DNA from: Shimia sp.
Lineage (GTDB): Bacteria > Pseudomonadota > Alphaproteobacteria > Rhodobacterales > Rhodobacteraceae
NCBI RefSeq assembly: GCF_022448905.1
Contig: NZ_JAKVCW010000001.1
Coordinates: forward strand, 186,001-250,000
Direction of reading: 5' to 3'
DNA: 64,000 bases
Shown: one piece after another, positions 10,396-18,823 of the stretch
Numbering within the stretch: the stretch's first letter is position 1
Layout of the letters: every line of letters starts with the position of its first letter
Position numbers and translations under genes: made by a program
Notes under the pieces: model-generated
What the model was told of the DNA's origin: nothing
Seen by the model: the letters and a program-made list of their open reading frames with translations, nothing else
Databases searched by the model: none

Positions 10396-10860
10396 GTGCA
10401 ATATTTTGAGTTTGGGGATTTGCAGGCGGTTCCGCGGGAGGTTTTGGTGGCGCAGATGGCGGATGCGCGGGTGGCGGAGCATTTGCCGCTTTTGGATGGC
10501 GTGTTTGACGTGGAAGGCTTTTTGAAGGCCAAGGCGCAGCGCTGGGCGCAGGATGGGCTGGGCCATTGGGCGATTTGGCAAGGGGATGTCTTTCGCGGCT
10601 GGGGCGGCTTTGAGAAAGAGGGGGACGTCTGGGACTTTGGGCTGGTTCTTGTGCCTGCGGCCTTTGGGCAAGGATTGGCGATCACGCGGCAAGCGCTTGA
10701 ATTTGCGCGGGGGGATGCACGAATTGAAACGGTGCAGTTTTTGTTGGCCCCAACCCGACGGTCGGTGAAAGCTTTGGCGCGGATGGGCGCAAAGGAGGAG
10801 GGGGAGGTCCGCTATGGCGGGCAGACCTTCCGCCGGTTTTTGCTGGATGTAACCAGTTAG
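10396..10860 (+). CDS. GNAT-family N-acetyltransferase
   Basis: 154 residues from a GTG at 10396 (in-frame ATG at 10378 lies inside the repeat element, so I prefer GTG, which has AGAAGG 9 nt upstream). The fold is RimJ/RimL-like: GHWAIWQGDVFRGWGGFEK, then WDFGLVLVPAAFGQGLAIT, which stands in for the acetyl-CoA-binding loop, and AGRMGA-like ALARMGAKEEG near the end. The acceptor is unknown. Its TAG stop overlaps the purK TAA stop on the other strand. Confidence 0.75.
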   Translation: MQYFEFGDLQAVPREVLVAQMADARVAEHLPLLDGVFDVEGFLKAKAQRWAQDGLGHWAIWQGDVFRGWGGFEKEGDVWDFGLVLVPAAFGQGLAITRQALEFARGDARIETVQFLLAPTRRSVKALARMGAKEEGEVRYGGQTFRRFLLDVTS

Positions 10861-11930
10861 TCGCCGCGTTTGATGCGGTTGACGTGGCCCATTTTGCGGC
10901 CCGCTTTGGTTTCCGCTTTGCCATAGAGATGTACGGCGGTGTCGCGCTCTTGCAGCAGCGCGGGCAGTTGGTCCATGTCGTCACCAATCAGGTTTTCCAT
11001 GACCACATCGCTATGCCGTTGGCCATCGCCCAGCGGCAGGCCGGTGACAGCGCGGATGTGTTGCTCAAACTGATCCACCGCGCAGCCGTTTTGGGTCCAG
11101 TGGCCGGAGTTGTGCACCCGCGGGGCGACTTCGTTCACGATGAGGCCGTCTTTGGTAACAAAAAGCTCCACGCCCATGACGCCGACATACTCCAGTTTGT
11201 TCAGGATGTTGGCGGCGAGCAGGACGGCGTCCATGCGTTGACCGGCCGACAAGCGGGCAGGCACAGTCGTGGTGGCAAGGATGCCGTCTTTGTGCACGTT
11301 TTCACCGGGATCAAAACAGGCAACCTGACCGTCCAGACCGCGCGCGGCAATCACGCTGACCTCGTGGGAGAAGTCGACAAAGCCTTCCAGAAGGGCAGGC
11401 GCGCCAGCCATATCAGCCAGCGCGGTGTCTGCATCGTCTGCGGTTTTGAGGCGGGCTTGGCCCTTGCCGTCATAGCCAAAGCGGCGGGTTTTTAAAATCG
11501 ACGGCGCGCCGATCTCGGCAACGGCTTTGGTCATGTCGTCGGCGTCGGTGACGTCTGCAAATGGCGCGGTTTTCAGGCCGAGCTCCTGCAGAAAGGTTTT
11601 TTCCGTCAGGCGGTCTTGCGACACCCGCAGCGCTTCGCGGTTGGGGCGAATAGGCTTCTGGCTTTCCAGAATGTCCAGTGCGGCGGTGGGGATGTTTTCA
11701 AACTCATATGTGATGACATCCACAGAAGCCGCAAAAGCCCGCAGGGCGTCGGCGTCCTCATAAGACGCGGTGGTGACGGCATTGGCCACTTCACCCGCAG
11801 GCGGGGTGGTGCCGGGCTCAAAGATGTGGGTTTTGTAGCCCAGACGGGAGGCCGCAACCGACAACATGCGGCCAAGCTGGCCACCGCCAAGGATGCCAAT
11901 GGTCGATCCGGGAACGAGCGGCTTAGTCAT
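10857..11930 (-). CDS. purK: 5-(carboxyamino)imidazole ribonucleotide synthase (PurK)
   Basis: 357 residues from the ATG at 11930 ([20 protein letters not shown]); an ATG four codons upstream is also open. PurK is an ATP-grasp enzyme converting AIR, bicarbonate and ATP to N5-CAIR in purine synthesis. N-terminal Rossmann-like [24 protein letters not shown], the ATP-grasp segments [14 protein letters not shown] and [18 protein letters not shown], and the metal-binding [14 protein letters not shown] are all present. It overlaps the end of purE, so it is translationally coupled to it. Confidence 0.95.
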   Translation of the reverse strand: MTKPLVPGSTIGILGGGQLGRMLSVAASRLGYKTHIFEPGTTPPAGEVANAVTTASYEDADALRAFAASVDVITYEFENIPTAALDILESQKPIRPNREALRVSQDRLTEKTFLQELGLKTAPFADVTDADDMTKAVAEIGAPSILKTRRFGYDGKGQARLKTADDADTALADMAGAPALLEGFVDFSHEVSVIAARGLDGQVACFDPGENVHKDGILATTTVPARLSAGQRMDAVLLAANILNKLEYVGVMGVELFVTKDGLIVNEVAPRVHNSGHWTQNGCAVDQFEQHIRAVTGLPLGDGQRHSDVVMENLIGDDMDQLPALLQERDTAVHLYGKAETKAGRKMGHVNRIKRGD

Positions 11931-12414
11931 CTTGTGGCTCATCCGGGATCGAGGCGGAGAGGGCGTCGCGCCAGGCGTCGAGACGTTCGGCCAGGTCAGC
12001 GTCTTGCAGCGCCAGAATGCCGGCGGCCATCAGGCCCGCATTGGCGGCACCAGCGGCACCAATGGCCATGGTGGCAACTGGGAAGCCCTTGGGCATTTGC
12101 ACGATGGAATAGAGGCTGTCGACACCGGACAGTGCGCGGGTTTGCACCGGCACGCCCACAACAGGCACGCGGGTTTTGGAGGCCATCATGCCGGGCAGGT
12201 GCGCAGCGCCACCAGCGCCTGCGATGATCACCTGTAGGCCACGACCAGCGGCTTCCTTGCCGTAAGACCAGAGGCGATCTGGGGTGCGGTGGGCGGAGAC
12301 AATCTTCTTTTCGTAAGAAATGCCCAGCTCTTCCAGAATGGTGGCTGCTTCTTTCATCGTGGGCCAGTCAGACTGGCTGCCCATGATGATGCCGACTTGA
12401 GGTGTGTCCGTCAT
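11923..12414 (-). CDS. purE: N5-CAIR mutase (PurE)
   Basis: 163 residues, normal for class I PurE, which converts N5-CAIR to CAIR directly after PurK. Signature segments are [13 protein letters not shown] (substrate phosphate binding), [13 protein letters not shown] with the catalytic His, [17 protein letters not shown] and [19 protein letters not shown]. First gene of the purEK operon; the promoter is presumably in 12415-12565. Confidence 0.96.
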   Translation of the reverse strand: MTDTPQVGIIMGSQSDWPTMKEAATILEELGISYEKKIVSAHRTPDRLWSYGKEAAGRGLQVIIAGAGGAAHLPGMMASKTRVPVVGVPVQTRALSGVDSLYSIVQMPKGFPVATMAIGAAGAANAGLMAAGILALQDADLAERLDAWRDALSASIPDEPQDD

Positions 12415-12565
12415 ATGCGCCTCTGAGATCAGAATTTGGCTCGCGTTATAGACGGTTCAGGAATTTAAGCAATGCGGCGGGTTGGGGTTGCGAAAATGTG
12501 GGTGTTTCGAGGTGTGTGGCGCGCGCTGGTGCTCAAAAATTGCACATGCAGCCGGCGGTAAAAAC

Positions 12566-12598
12566 GCAAAAGCACCTTGCCAAATTGCAAGATGCTTT
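12566..12598 (-). terminator. Rho-independent terminator of the 46-residue gene
   Basis: Read on the minus strand: AAAGCATCTTGC, loop, GCAAGGTGCTTTTGCGTTTTT, a strong stem with one internal mismatch followed by T-rich sequence. It sits 27 bp after the stop at 12625 and ahead of purE, isolating the small gene. Confidence 0.8.
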
Positions 12599-12624
12599 GC
12601 GGAAATACGAGGTAAGGCGGGTGC

Positions 12625-12765
12625 TTAAGCTGCTTGCTTCAGCGTCACGCCCTTGCGCTTGGCGATGAAAGCGGCGCGGCGTGTGCCACGGGCCCATGGC
12701 ATTTGTGGCGCGTCTTTTTGGGATGCTGCAACTACGGACTTAACGAAGCGGCTCTGGGTTTTCAT
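12625..12765 (-). CDS. Small basic protein, 46 residues, function unknown
   Basis: Translation starts MKTQSRFVKSVVAASQKDAP, continues QMPWARGTRRAAFIAKRKG and ends VTLKQAA. The evidence that it is a gene: an exact AAGGAG Shine-Dalgarno 8 nt before the ATG, its own strong terminator just downstream, and a very basic composition (10 Lys/Arg). I recall similar short QMPWARGxRR proteins as hypothetical genes in Rhodobacteraceae, but I cannot verify this here. Charge and size suggest nucleic-acid or ribosome contact (inference). There is no membrane segment or Cys. Confidence 0.75.
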   Translation of the reverse strand: MKTQSRFVKSVVAASQKDAPQMPWARGTRRAAFIAKRKGVTLKQAA

Positions 12766-12889
12766 GTCTGCTCTCCTTGGCATGTCTTGGTCTCTTGTGG
12801 ACCATTGTTTCCAACTTGAGATCAGTCTCGTGTTGAAATGGGGCAGAGATGCGGCAGGATTGGTCAGATTTGAGGAAAATAGAGAGACA

Positions 12890-12910
12890 AATCTGCGGTA
12901 TTCGCAGAAA
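12890..12910 (-). terminator. Terminator hairpin downstream of pgeF
   Basis: Perfect 6-bp stem TCTGCG/CGCAGA with a 5-nt loop 11 bp after the pgeF stop; on the minus strand it is followed by TTTGTCTCTCTATTTT. Confidence 0.6.
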
Positions 12911-12918
12911 CTATTTAT

Positions 12919-13677
12919 TTACAAACAGATAGAGGCAATCAGGCGACCGTAGTCGGCCTCTTTGGCGTGGGTTGTGCGCCGGTACGAGAAGAATCTGTGC
13001 GGGTCAGAATAGGTGCAATGGCGAGTCCATTCGGCTTTGCCAATGTTTGCAGCATGTAAACGATGCAGGCCGTAGGCGGGCAAGTCGAAGAGTTTGCGGT
13101 CGCCATCGCCCTCTTTGAAGAATCGGCTGTTGGTTGCGTCTTCGGTGAGGAAGGCATCGAGGAACTCCGGGCCAACTTCGTAGGCCTCTTGGCTGATGCA
13201 GGGGCCGATGACGGCGTGGGTGTTGGCGCGAGAGGCGCCGAGGGCTTCCATGGCGTCCAGTGTGGCGTCGAGCACGCCATCAAGCGCGCCGCGCCATCCG
13301 GCGTGGGCGGCGCCAATCACACCGGCGTTGGCGTCGGAAAACAGCACCGGCTGGCAATCAGCGGTGAGAATCGACAGGGCCAGACCCGGTGTGGCGGTGA
13401 CAATCGCGTCGGCGCGCGGGCGTTCGCCTTCGATCGGTGCGGCGATTGTGGCCACATCCGCGGAGTGCACTTGGTGCACGGAGGCAAGGTGGGACAGCTC
13501 CACATCCATGGCGCTGGCGACACGCTGACGGTTGATGGTGACAATCTCGGACTGATCGGAGCTGCCGATGCCACAGTTCAATCCGGCAAAGACGCCGGAC
13601 GAGGCGCCGCCGCGACGGGTGAAGAACCCGTGGCGCACGGGGGCAAGCAAGTCTGAGGTCAGTATCTCAAGCGTCAT
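12919..13677 (-). CDS. pgeF: Peptidoglycan editing factor PgeF (YfiH/laccase domain)
   Basis: 252 residues from the ATG at 13677, which has AGGA 8 nt upstream and overlaps the midA stop (ATGA). Cu-oxidase_4 fold with the family's metal-site segments: LASVHQVHSADV, SILTADCQPVLF and IGAAHAGWRGALDG, plus the C-terminal YSDPHRFFSYRR. PgeF removes L-Ser wrongly placed at position 2 of peptidoglycan precursors; older annotation is polyphenol oxidase or laccase. Last gene of the lgt-midA-pgeF operon. Confidence 0.92.
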   Translation of the reverse strand: MTLEILTSDLLAPVRHGFFTRRGGASSGVFAGLNCGIGSSDQSEIVTINRQRVASAMDVELSHLASVHQVHSADVATIAAPIEGERPRADAIVTATPGLALSILTADCQPVLFSDANAGVIGAAHAGWRGALDGVLDATLDAMEALGASRANTHAVIGPCISQEAYEVGPEFLDAFLTEDATNSRFFKEGDGDRKLFDLPAYGLHRLHAANIGKAEWTRHCTYSDPHRFFSYRRTTHAKEADYGRLIASICL

Positions 13678-14732
13678 AGGGTGCATCCTGGTGGAGGGGT
13701 GCCGTGTTCCGGGAAGAGCGCGAGCACTTTGAACAGGTTTCCCATTTCCTCGGGGTGCGTCAAGCGGCGATGGGCGGCGATGTGGGATTGCAGGGCGTCG
13801 CCCGTGAGGCGGGAGGCCAAGGCCTGGGCGCGGGGGGTGATGCCAAGGGTTTCGAGAAACACGCCTTGCGGCGTGAGCTTGCTGTGGGCGCAGGGGGCGG
13901 CCTGGGCAAGAGCCTCAAAATCGACATGCGCGGTGATGTCGGCTTCGCCGGGAGTGGCGAGCGGGTTGGCGTATTCGTGACCTTGCAGGGCCTGTAGGGT
14001 GTCGCCTTTTGAGCGCCAGTCGCCGTAGTCGATTAGCAGCGCCGCCCCGCCATGATCACGAATGCGGGCGCCAATTTCATTGGCGACGGAAAAGGCCGGG
14101 ACGCAGGTTTCGACGATCATGTCTTGTGTCGTGTCCGCAAGGCGGTGTTCGAGCGCTGGCTGCGGTAATTCCGGCCCAAAGGCAAAGCAGAGCTTGCCGT
14201 CGCGCATTGCGATCAGGCGCTCATGCCAACCGGTGGGGCCGCGTTGGAATTGGCGGATGGGTAGCGCGTCGAAGAATTCGTTGGCCACAAGAAAGAGCGG
14301 CTGCTGTGGCAGGGTGTCCACGGTGTCGTGGTGCGTGAGGTCGGCGGCGATGATCTCGCGTTGTTTGGCGCGCAGGGTGGGCGAGGCTTCGACAAGGTGG
14401 ATCTGTGCAGCGGCGTGAAAGCCGGGCACCGCGCGGGTGGCGCGCAGGATGTCGGCCATAAGCGTGCCGCGCCCGGGGCCAAGTTCGGCAAGTGTGAAGG
14501 GCGCAGGGGCGCCTTGATCGAGCCACGCCTGCGCGAGGGCAAGACCAATGAGCTCGCCAAACATCTGGCTGATCTCTGGCGCGGTGGTGAAATCACCCTC
14601 AGCCCCCAGCGGATCACGTGTGGTGTAGTAGCCTAGCGTGGGATGCAGCAGGGCTTCGCTCATGAAGTCGGCCACGGTCATCGGTCCGTGGGCCTCGATG
14701 CGCGCCAGCAAGTGTTGGGTCAGATCGCTCAT
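13674..14732 (-). CDS. MidA/NDUFAF7-type protein arginine methyltransferase
   Basis: 352 residues, class I SAM-dependent methyltransferase of the MidA/NDUFAF7 (DUF185) family. It opens with [19 protein letters not shown], then [20 protein letters not shown], the SAM-binding [27 protein letters not shown] and [17 protein letters not shown]. The mitochondrial relative methylates an NDUFS2 arginine in complex I assembly; whether the bacterial protein does this to NuoD is inference. It overlaps lgt and pgeF by 4 bp on either side, a tight operon. Confidence 0.9.
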   Translation of the reverse strand: MSDLTQHLLARIEAHGPMTVADFMSEALLHPTLGYYTTRDPLGAEGDFTTAPEISQMFGELIGLALAQAWLDQGAPAPFTLAELGPGRGTLMADILRATRAVPGFHAAAQIHLVEASPTLRAKQREIIAADLTHHDTVDTLPQQPLFLVANEFFDALPIRQFQRGPTGWHERLIAMRDGKLCFAFGPELPQPALEHRLADTTQDMIVETCVPAFSVANEIGARIRDHGGAALLIDYGDWRSKGDTLQALQGHEYANPLATPGEADITAHVDFEALAQAAPCAHSKLTPQGVFLETLGITPRAQALASRLTGDALQSHIAAHRRLTHPEEMGNLFKVLALFPEHGTPPPGCTL

Positions 14733-15601
14733 GGCTGGCGTTTGGCGCGCAGGATCAGGTAGGCGCCAAGGGCGATCATTGGCAGAGACAAGAGTTGGCC
14801 CATGGTGAAACCGTAGCCGCCAAATTGTAGCGCGAGGCCCAATGGGTTGCCTTCAGAAATGAACTGCGCGTCCGGCTGGCGGAAGAATTCGACAATGAAA
14901 CGCGCAAGGCCATAGCCCACAAAGAAGGTGCCGGTGATGGTGCCGGGGGCTTTCAATGCGCCACGACGGTAAGCGAGGTAGAGCATGACCACCCCGAGGA
15001 TCAGGCCTTCCATCAGGGCTTCATACAGCTGTGATGGGTGGCGGGCACAAAGCGCGGCGAGTTGGCCGCAGTCTTGTGCGGCATGGCCGGGGAAGATCAC
15101 ACCCCACGGCAGGTCAGTTGGGAGGCCCCAAAGCTCGGCGTTGATGAAGTTGGCGATGCGGCCCAAGAACAAGCCGATTGGGACGCCAAGTGCCATGGCA
15201 TCGCCAACTTGTAATTTGATCAGGTCATGTTTCTGACAATAGAGCCAGCCCGCCACGATGACGCCCAACATGCCGCCGTGAAACGACATGCCGCCATCCC
15301 AGATGCGGATGATGTCGCCGGGATTGGCGAGGTAGAAGGCGGGTTTGTAAAACAGCACATATCCCAACCGGCCCCCGGCGATCACGCCAAGAATAACCCA
15401 GGTGAGCAGGTCTTCGATCTGGCGGGCGGTGATGGGGGCGGTGTCTTTTGGCCACAATGCAGGGCGGTTCACGGTGGCCACCACAATGCGCCAGCCGATC
15501 AGGATACCAACGATGTAGGCCAGCGCGTACCAGCGCAGGGCAAATTCCATGCCAAACAGGGAGATGGAGAAGATTTCAGGGGAGATATTAGGGAACTGAA
15601 T
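14729..15601 (-). CDS. lgt: Prolipoprotein diacylglyceryl transferase (Lgt)
   Basis: Inner-membrane enzyme that transfers diacylglycerol from phosphatidylglycerol to the lipobox Cys of prolipoproteins. The signature [13 protein letters not shown] is present, as are [20 protein letters not shown] and [14 protein letters not shown], with about seven transmembrane helices. Choice of start is uncertain. The frame is open to a TTG at 15673, but family alignment (E. coli begins MTSSYLHFPEFDP) puts the start right before [13 protein letters not shown]. The codon there is ATT (15599-15601), preceded by GGAG 7 nt upstream; no ATG or GTG exists between it and the in-frame ATG inside [10 protein letters not shown]. 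From ATT the protein is 290 residues, the usual length. Confidence 0.93.
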   Translation of the reverse strand: MQFPNISPEIFSISLFGMEFALRWYALAYIVGILIGWRIVVATVNRPALWPKDTAPITARQIEDLLTWVILGVIAGGRLGYVLFYKPAFYLANPGDIIRIWDGGMSFHGGMLGVIVAGWLYCQKHDLIKLQVGDAMALGVPIGLFLGRIANFINAELWGLPTDLPWGVIFPGHAAQDCGQLAALCARHPSQLYEALMEGLILGVVMLYLAYRRGALKAPGTITGTFFVGYGLARFIVEFFRQPDAQFISEGNPLGLALQFGGYGFTMGQLLSLPMIALGAYLILRAKRQP

Positions 15602-15735
15602 GGGACTGCTCCGTCGCTGTCTGGGCCGCGTGTGGTTGCGCCACAAGTGGCCTTGCCGTTGCGACAAAGTCAACCTTGTGTCTGAGCGGGTTGATGCCCA
15701 TATAGGCAGTCAGGATCAGATAAGCGGAGAGTGCG

Positions 15736-15981
15736 ATGCAAACCCGGAACAAATTCATGGACGACATGTCTCAGTTGATGACCAACGCCATGGGTGTTGC
15801 TCAGGGCGCCAAGGACGAGGCCGACAACGCGATGAAGTCGTTGATGGACCGTTGGCTGGCGGATCGGGATTTTGTCACCCGCGAAGAGTTTGATGCGGTG
15901 CGCGCCATGGCGCAGAAAGCCCGCGAAGAGAACGAAGCCCTGAAGGCGCGGATTGAGGCGCTGGAAGGCAAGGCGGGTTAA
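15736..15981 (+). CDS. ubiK: Ubiquinone biosynthesis accessory factor UbiK (BMFP domain)
   Basis: 81 residues: an amphipathic N-terminal half (FMDDMSQLMTNAMGVAQGAK) and a C-terminal coiled coil (MAQKAREENEALKARIEALE), the layout of the BMFP/YqiC family now named UbiK, which helps the aerobic ubiquinone assembly metabolon through UbiJ. GGAGAG SD 4 nt before the ATG. Divergent from lgt and followed by a strong terminator, so monocistronic. Confidence 0.88.
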   Translation: MQTRNKFMDDMSQLMTNAMGVAQGAKDEADNAMKSLMDRWLADRDFVTREEFDAVRAMAQKAREENEALKARIEALEGKAG

Positions 15982-16005
15982 ATCACGCTGATAGGATGAC
16001 GTGAG

Positions 16006-16034
16006 AAAGGCTGACCGTTGGGTTGGCCTTTTTT
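16006..16034 (+). terminator. Rho-independent terminator of ubiK
   Basis: AAAGGCTGACC-gttg-GGTTGGCCTTTTTT: a 10-bp stem (two G-U pairs) with a 4-nt loop and T6, 25 bp after the stop. Confidence 0.9.
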
Positions 16035-16052
16035 AGTTTTGGGGCGCAGGGA

Positions 16053-16886
16053 TTAGAGCGTCAGGGTGCCGGTGATGCCGGCTTGCACAGCGCCGCCGAC
16101 CCAGATGTCCGCGCCATCTTGCAGCACATGCACGCGGCCTTTGCGGCCCAGTAGCGTGCCTTGCGCGGCGATGTAGTCACCAGTTGCGATGCCGTCCGCC
16201 AGTAGCCACTGGGCAATGCCCGCGTTGAGGCTGCCCGTCACCGGATCTTCAAAGCCACCCGCCGAGAAAGCACGGACCTCGAAATCAAATCCGTGTCCGG
16301 CTTCCCCAACTGGCGCGACCAAGCCGATACGCATGCCTTTCAGGGCGGCGTAGTCCGGTTTGGCTTGCAACAGGGTCTGACGGTCTTTGAGCAGGAGCGC
16401 GGCCCAGCCAGGGCCATTGTCGACCCAAGCGCCAGCGTCCACTTCTGCGTCCTGTAAACCGAGAGCGGCTGCGATGCGGTTGATCATGTCGGCGTCCAGC
16501 GGCCCACTGCGTCGCAAAGGTGGGGCGCAGAAGAACAGCCGGTCGTTGTTGCGGCGGATGTGGATCAACCCCGCGCCGCATTGTTGCACCACGTCTTCGC
16601 CCTGAGGTTGGCCGCCTTGGGACAGCCAGACGTGACAGGCGCCCAAAGTCGGGTGGCCGGCAAATGGCAGCTCTTGCAAAGGGGTGAAAATCCGCACGCG
16701 GTAGTCGGCCCCGTCGTCGGTGGGATGCAGCAGGAAACAGGTCTCGCTGAGATTGGTCCAATGGGCCAGCTGCGCCATCTGGCTTTGGTCCAGACGCTCG
16801 GCATCGGCCACCACAGCGAGCGGGTTGCCGTAACCGGTTTGCTCGGAAAACACATCCACTTGGGCGAAGGGAAAAACGTTGGTCAT
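16053..16886 (-). CDS. PhzF-family isomerase/epimerase
   Basis: 277 residues in the PhzF (diaminopimelate-epimerase-like) fold. It opens FPFAQVDVFSEQTGYGNPLA, with GNPLAVV then NLSETCFLL (containing the family Glu), FTPLQELPFAGHPTLGACHV with the conserved GHPT, and EDPVTGSLNAGIAQWL with the second-domain DPVTGS. PhzF itself isomerises DHHA in phenazine synthesis; there are no other phz genes here, so the substrate is unknown. Convergent with ubiK. Confidence 0.9.
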   Translation of the reverse strand: MTNVFPFAQVDVFSEQTGYGNPLAVVADAERLDQSQMAQLAHWTNLSETCFLLHPTDDGADYRVRIFTPLQELPFAGHPTLGACHVWLSQGGQPQGEDVVQQCGAGLIHIRRNNDRLFFCAPPLRRSGPLDADMINRIAAALGLQDAEVDAGAWVDNGPGWAALLLKDRQTLLQAKPDYAALKGMRIGLVAPVGEAGHGFDFEVRAFSAGGFEDPVTGSLNAGIAQWLLADGIATGDYIAAQGTLLGRKGRVHVLQDGADIWVGGAVQAGITGTLTL

Positions 16887-16961
16887 GACAAAATCATAGG
16901 ATTGGGGGAGAGGAGAGCAAGTCTCTCCTTGGGCCTGCGACCAAAGGACGAAGACTTGTGC

Positions 16962-17068
16962 TTAACACAGTTTAATCCACAACTTATTGCGTTATCCACA
17001 GATATTTTGCTTTACACACTCAACCTGACGCAGCACCATATCTTGTAAGGGCGGTGAAGTTATCCACA
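16962..17068. promoter_or_regulatory. Cluster of DnaA boxes
   Basis: Two exact TTATCCACA boxes (16992-17000 and 17060-17068) and one single-mismatch box TAATCCACA (16973-16981), all in the same orientation, lie in the 253-bp divergent gap between phzF and the YbjN gene. A TTAA-N6-TTAA pair (16962-16975) adjoins the first box, close to but not matching the CtrA spacing (N7). The stretch is AT-richer than its surroundings. Confidence 0.8.
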
Positions 17069-17139
17069 GGTCCTAGAGCAGGCACCAAGCGTTAGGGAGC
17101 TGCCACTCCCTCGGCGCGATACAAAAACGAGGTGGCGCC

Positions 17140-17640
17140 ATGGCATTATCTGAGCAGTTTCTCGAAGAAGACTTGCATCCGATCGACATCGTCGAGCACA
17201 TCGCCGAAGTGCGACACTGGAATTTCGAGCGCATCGCAGATGATCAAATTGCGATGGAGGTGGAAGGCCAGTGGAAGACCTATTCCATAACGCTGGCCTG
17301 GTCCGCCTATGACGAAACGCTGAAACTGGTGTGTTCCTATGAAGCAGAGCCGCCAGAGGACAAGCTGCCCGCGCTGTATGAGACGCTCAACGCAGTGAAT
17401 GACGAGTGCTGGGCCGGGGCTTTTACATACTGGCATAAGCAGCAGCTGATGATTTTCCGCTATGGCCTGGTGCTGAGCGGCGGGCAGATGGCGAGCCCGG
17501 AGCAGATCGACACGTTGATCCGTGGCGCGTTGCAGAATGCGGAGCGGTTTTACCCGGCGTTCCAGCTTGTGGTCTGGGGGGACAGAAGTGTGAAAGATGC
17601 AATGCAAGTTGCCATTGCAGAGGCCTACGGCCGGGCGTAA
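17140..17640 (+). CDS. YbjN-domain protein
   Basis: 166 residues, soluble, in the YbjN/type III secretion chaperone-like fold: HPIDIVEHIAEVRHWNFERI, then VEGQWKTYSITLAWSAYDET and LYETLNAVNDECWAGAFTYW. The family is widespread in alphaproteobacteria with no firm biochemical role; E. coli YbjN affects stress and motility genes. GAGG is 6 nt from the ATG. It lies 71 bp after the last DnaA box and is followed closely by proC. Confidence 0.85.
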   Translation: MALSEQFLEEDLHPIDIVEHIAEVRHWNFERIADDQIAMEVEGQWKTYSITLAWSAYDETLKLVCSYEAEPPEDKLPALYETLNAVNDECWAGAFTYWHKQQLMIFRYGLVLSGGQMASPEQIDTLIRGALQNAERFYPAFQLVVWGDRSVKDAMQVAIAEAYGRA

Positions 17641-17673
17641 CACTTGCCCCCAAAAGGATCAGAGGGGGCAATC

Positions 17674-18489
17674 ATGAACATCAACGACGTGGCCAAACGG
17701 GGCCTGGTTCTGCTGGGGTGCGGCAAGATGGGATCGGCCATGCTGCAGGGCTGGCTGGCGGATGGATTGCCCGCAAGCAGCGTTTGGGTGCAGGACCCGT
17801 TTCCAAGCGATTGGGTGCAGAGCAGCGGCGTGCATGTGAACGCGGATTTGCCTGCGGCGCCGGCGATTGTGATTATCGCGGTGAAACCTCAAATGATGGC
17901 GGACGCGCTGCCGGTTCTGGCGGCGATGGGTAACGGCGAGACATTGTTTGTGTCGGTCGCGGCGGGTGTTTTCATCGCCACCTATGAGCAGATTTTGGGC
18001 GACCAGACGCCGATTGTGCGCGCCATGCCCAACACGCCAGCAGCGGTGAGCAAGGGCATCACCGCGATTGTCGGCAACGGCCCGGCGGGTGTCGCTGGAC
18101 TGGACGCCTCCGAAGGCTTGTTGAAGGCCGTTGGGCAGGTGGTGCGGCTTGAGAACGAAGGCCAGATGGATGCGGTCACGGGGTTGAGCGGATCAGGGCC
18201 AGCGTATGTGTTTCACATGATCGAATGTATGGCTGCGGCGGGCGAGGCGCAGGGGTTGTCGCCAGAGTTGTCCATGGCGCTGGCCAAAGCCACGGTCGCG
18301 GGCGCAGGTGCGCTGGCTGAAACGGCAGAGGAGACGCCGGATCAGCTGCGGGTGAACGTGACCAGCCCCAATGGCACCACGCAGGCGGGCCTGGAGGTGC
18401 TGATGGACACATCCGATGGCCTGCCGCCGTTGATGATCAAAACCGTGGGCGCCGCCGCAGAGCGCAGCCGGGAGCTGGGCAATGGCTGA
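17674..18489 (+). CDS. proC: Pyrroline-5-carboxylate reductase
   Basis: 271 residues from the ATG at 17674, preceded by GAGGGGG. The enzyme reduces 1-pyrroline-5-carboxylate to proline with NAD(P)H. N-terminal Rossmann motif GLVLLGCGKMGSAMLQGW; IVRAMPNTPAAVSKGIT; VTGLSGSGPAYVFHMIECMA and VTSPNGTTQAGLEVL in the C-terminal dimer domain are all family hallmarks. It overlaps csaA by 8 bp. Confidence 0.95.
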   Translation: MNINDVAKRGLVLLGCGKMGSAMLQGWLADGLPASSVWVQDPFPSDWVQSSGVHVNADLPAAPAIVIIAVKPQMMADALPVLAAMGNGETLFVSVAAGVFIATYEQILGDQTPIVRAMPNTPAAVSKGITAIVGNGPAGVAGLDASEGLLKAVGQVVRLENEGQMDAVTGLSGSGPAYVFHMIECMAAAGEAQGLSPELSMALAKATVAGAGALAETAEETPDQLRVNVTSPNGTTQAGLEVLMDTSDGLPPLMIKTVGAAAERSRELGNG

Positions 18490-18823
18490 TCAAATCGATT
18501 TTGACGACTTTCTGAAAGTCGACGTGCGCGTGGGCACTGTGGTGCAGGCGGAGCCTTACCCAGAGGCGCGCAAACCTGCGATCAAACTTTGGATTGATTT
18601 TGGCGAGGAGTTGGGCACGCGCAAGACGTCTGCGCAGATCACCGCGCATTACGACCCAGATATTTTGCTGGGCAAGCAGGTTCTGGCCGTGGTGAATTTC
18701 CCGCCGCGTCAAATCGGAAAATTTATGTCCGAGGTGCTGGTGCTGGGCCTGCCGGATTACGCCGGTGACATCACATTGATAGGCCCGGACGGGCCGGTCC
18801 CAAATGGAGGACGCCTACATTGA
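18482..18823 (+). CDS. csaA: CsaA-type tRNA-binding protein
   Basis: 113 residues consisting of one tRNA-binding OB domain: DFLKVDVRVGTVVQAEPYPE, RKTSAQITAHYDPD, GKQVLAVVNFPPRQIGKFMS and SEVLVLGLPD. CsaA is a homodimeric tRNA-binding, chaperone-like protein related to the tRNA-binding domain of MetRS and PheRS. Its gene overlaps proC and, by TTGA, the next gene, so all three are in one operon. Confidence 0.9.
   Translation: MADQIDFDDFLKVDVRVGTVVQAEPYPEARKPAIKLWIDFGEELGTRKTSAQITAHYDPDILLGKQVLAVVNFPPRQIGKFMSEVLVLGLPDYAGDITLIGPDGPVPNGGRLH

Noticed and set aside
18700..18823. csaA as a truncated MetRS C-terminal domain (pseudogene)
   Set aside because: Complete stand-alone length with its own start and conserved tRNA-binding residues; it is the normal CsaA form.
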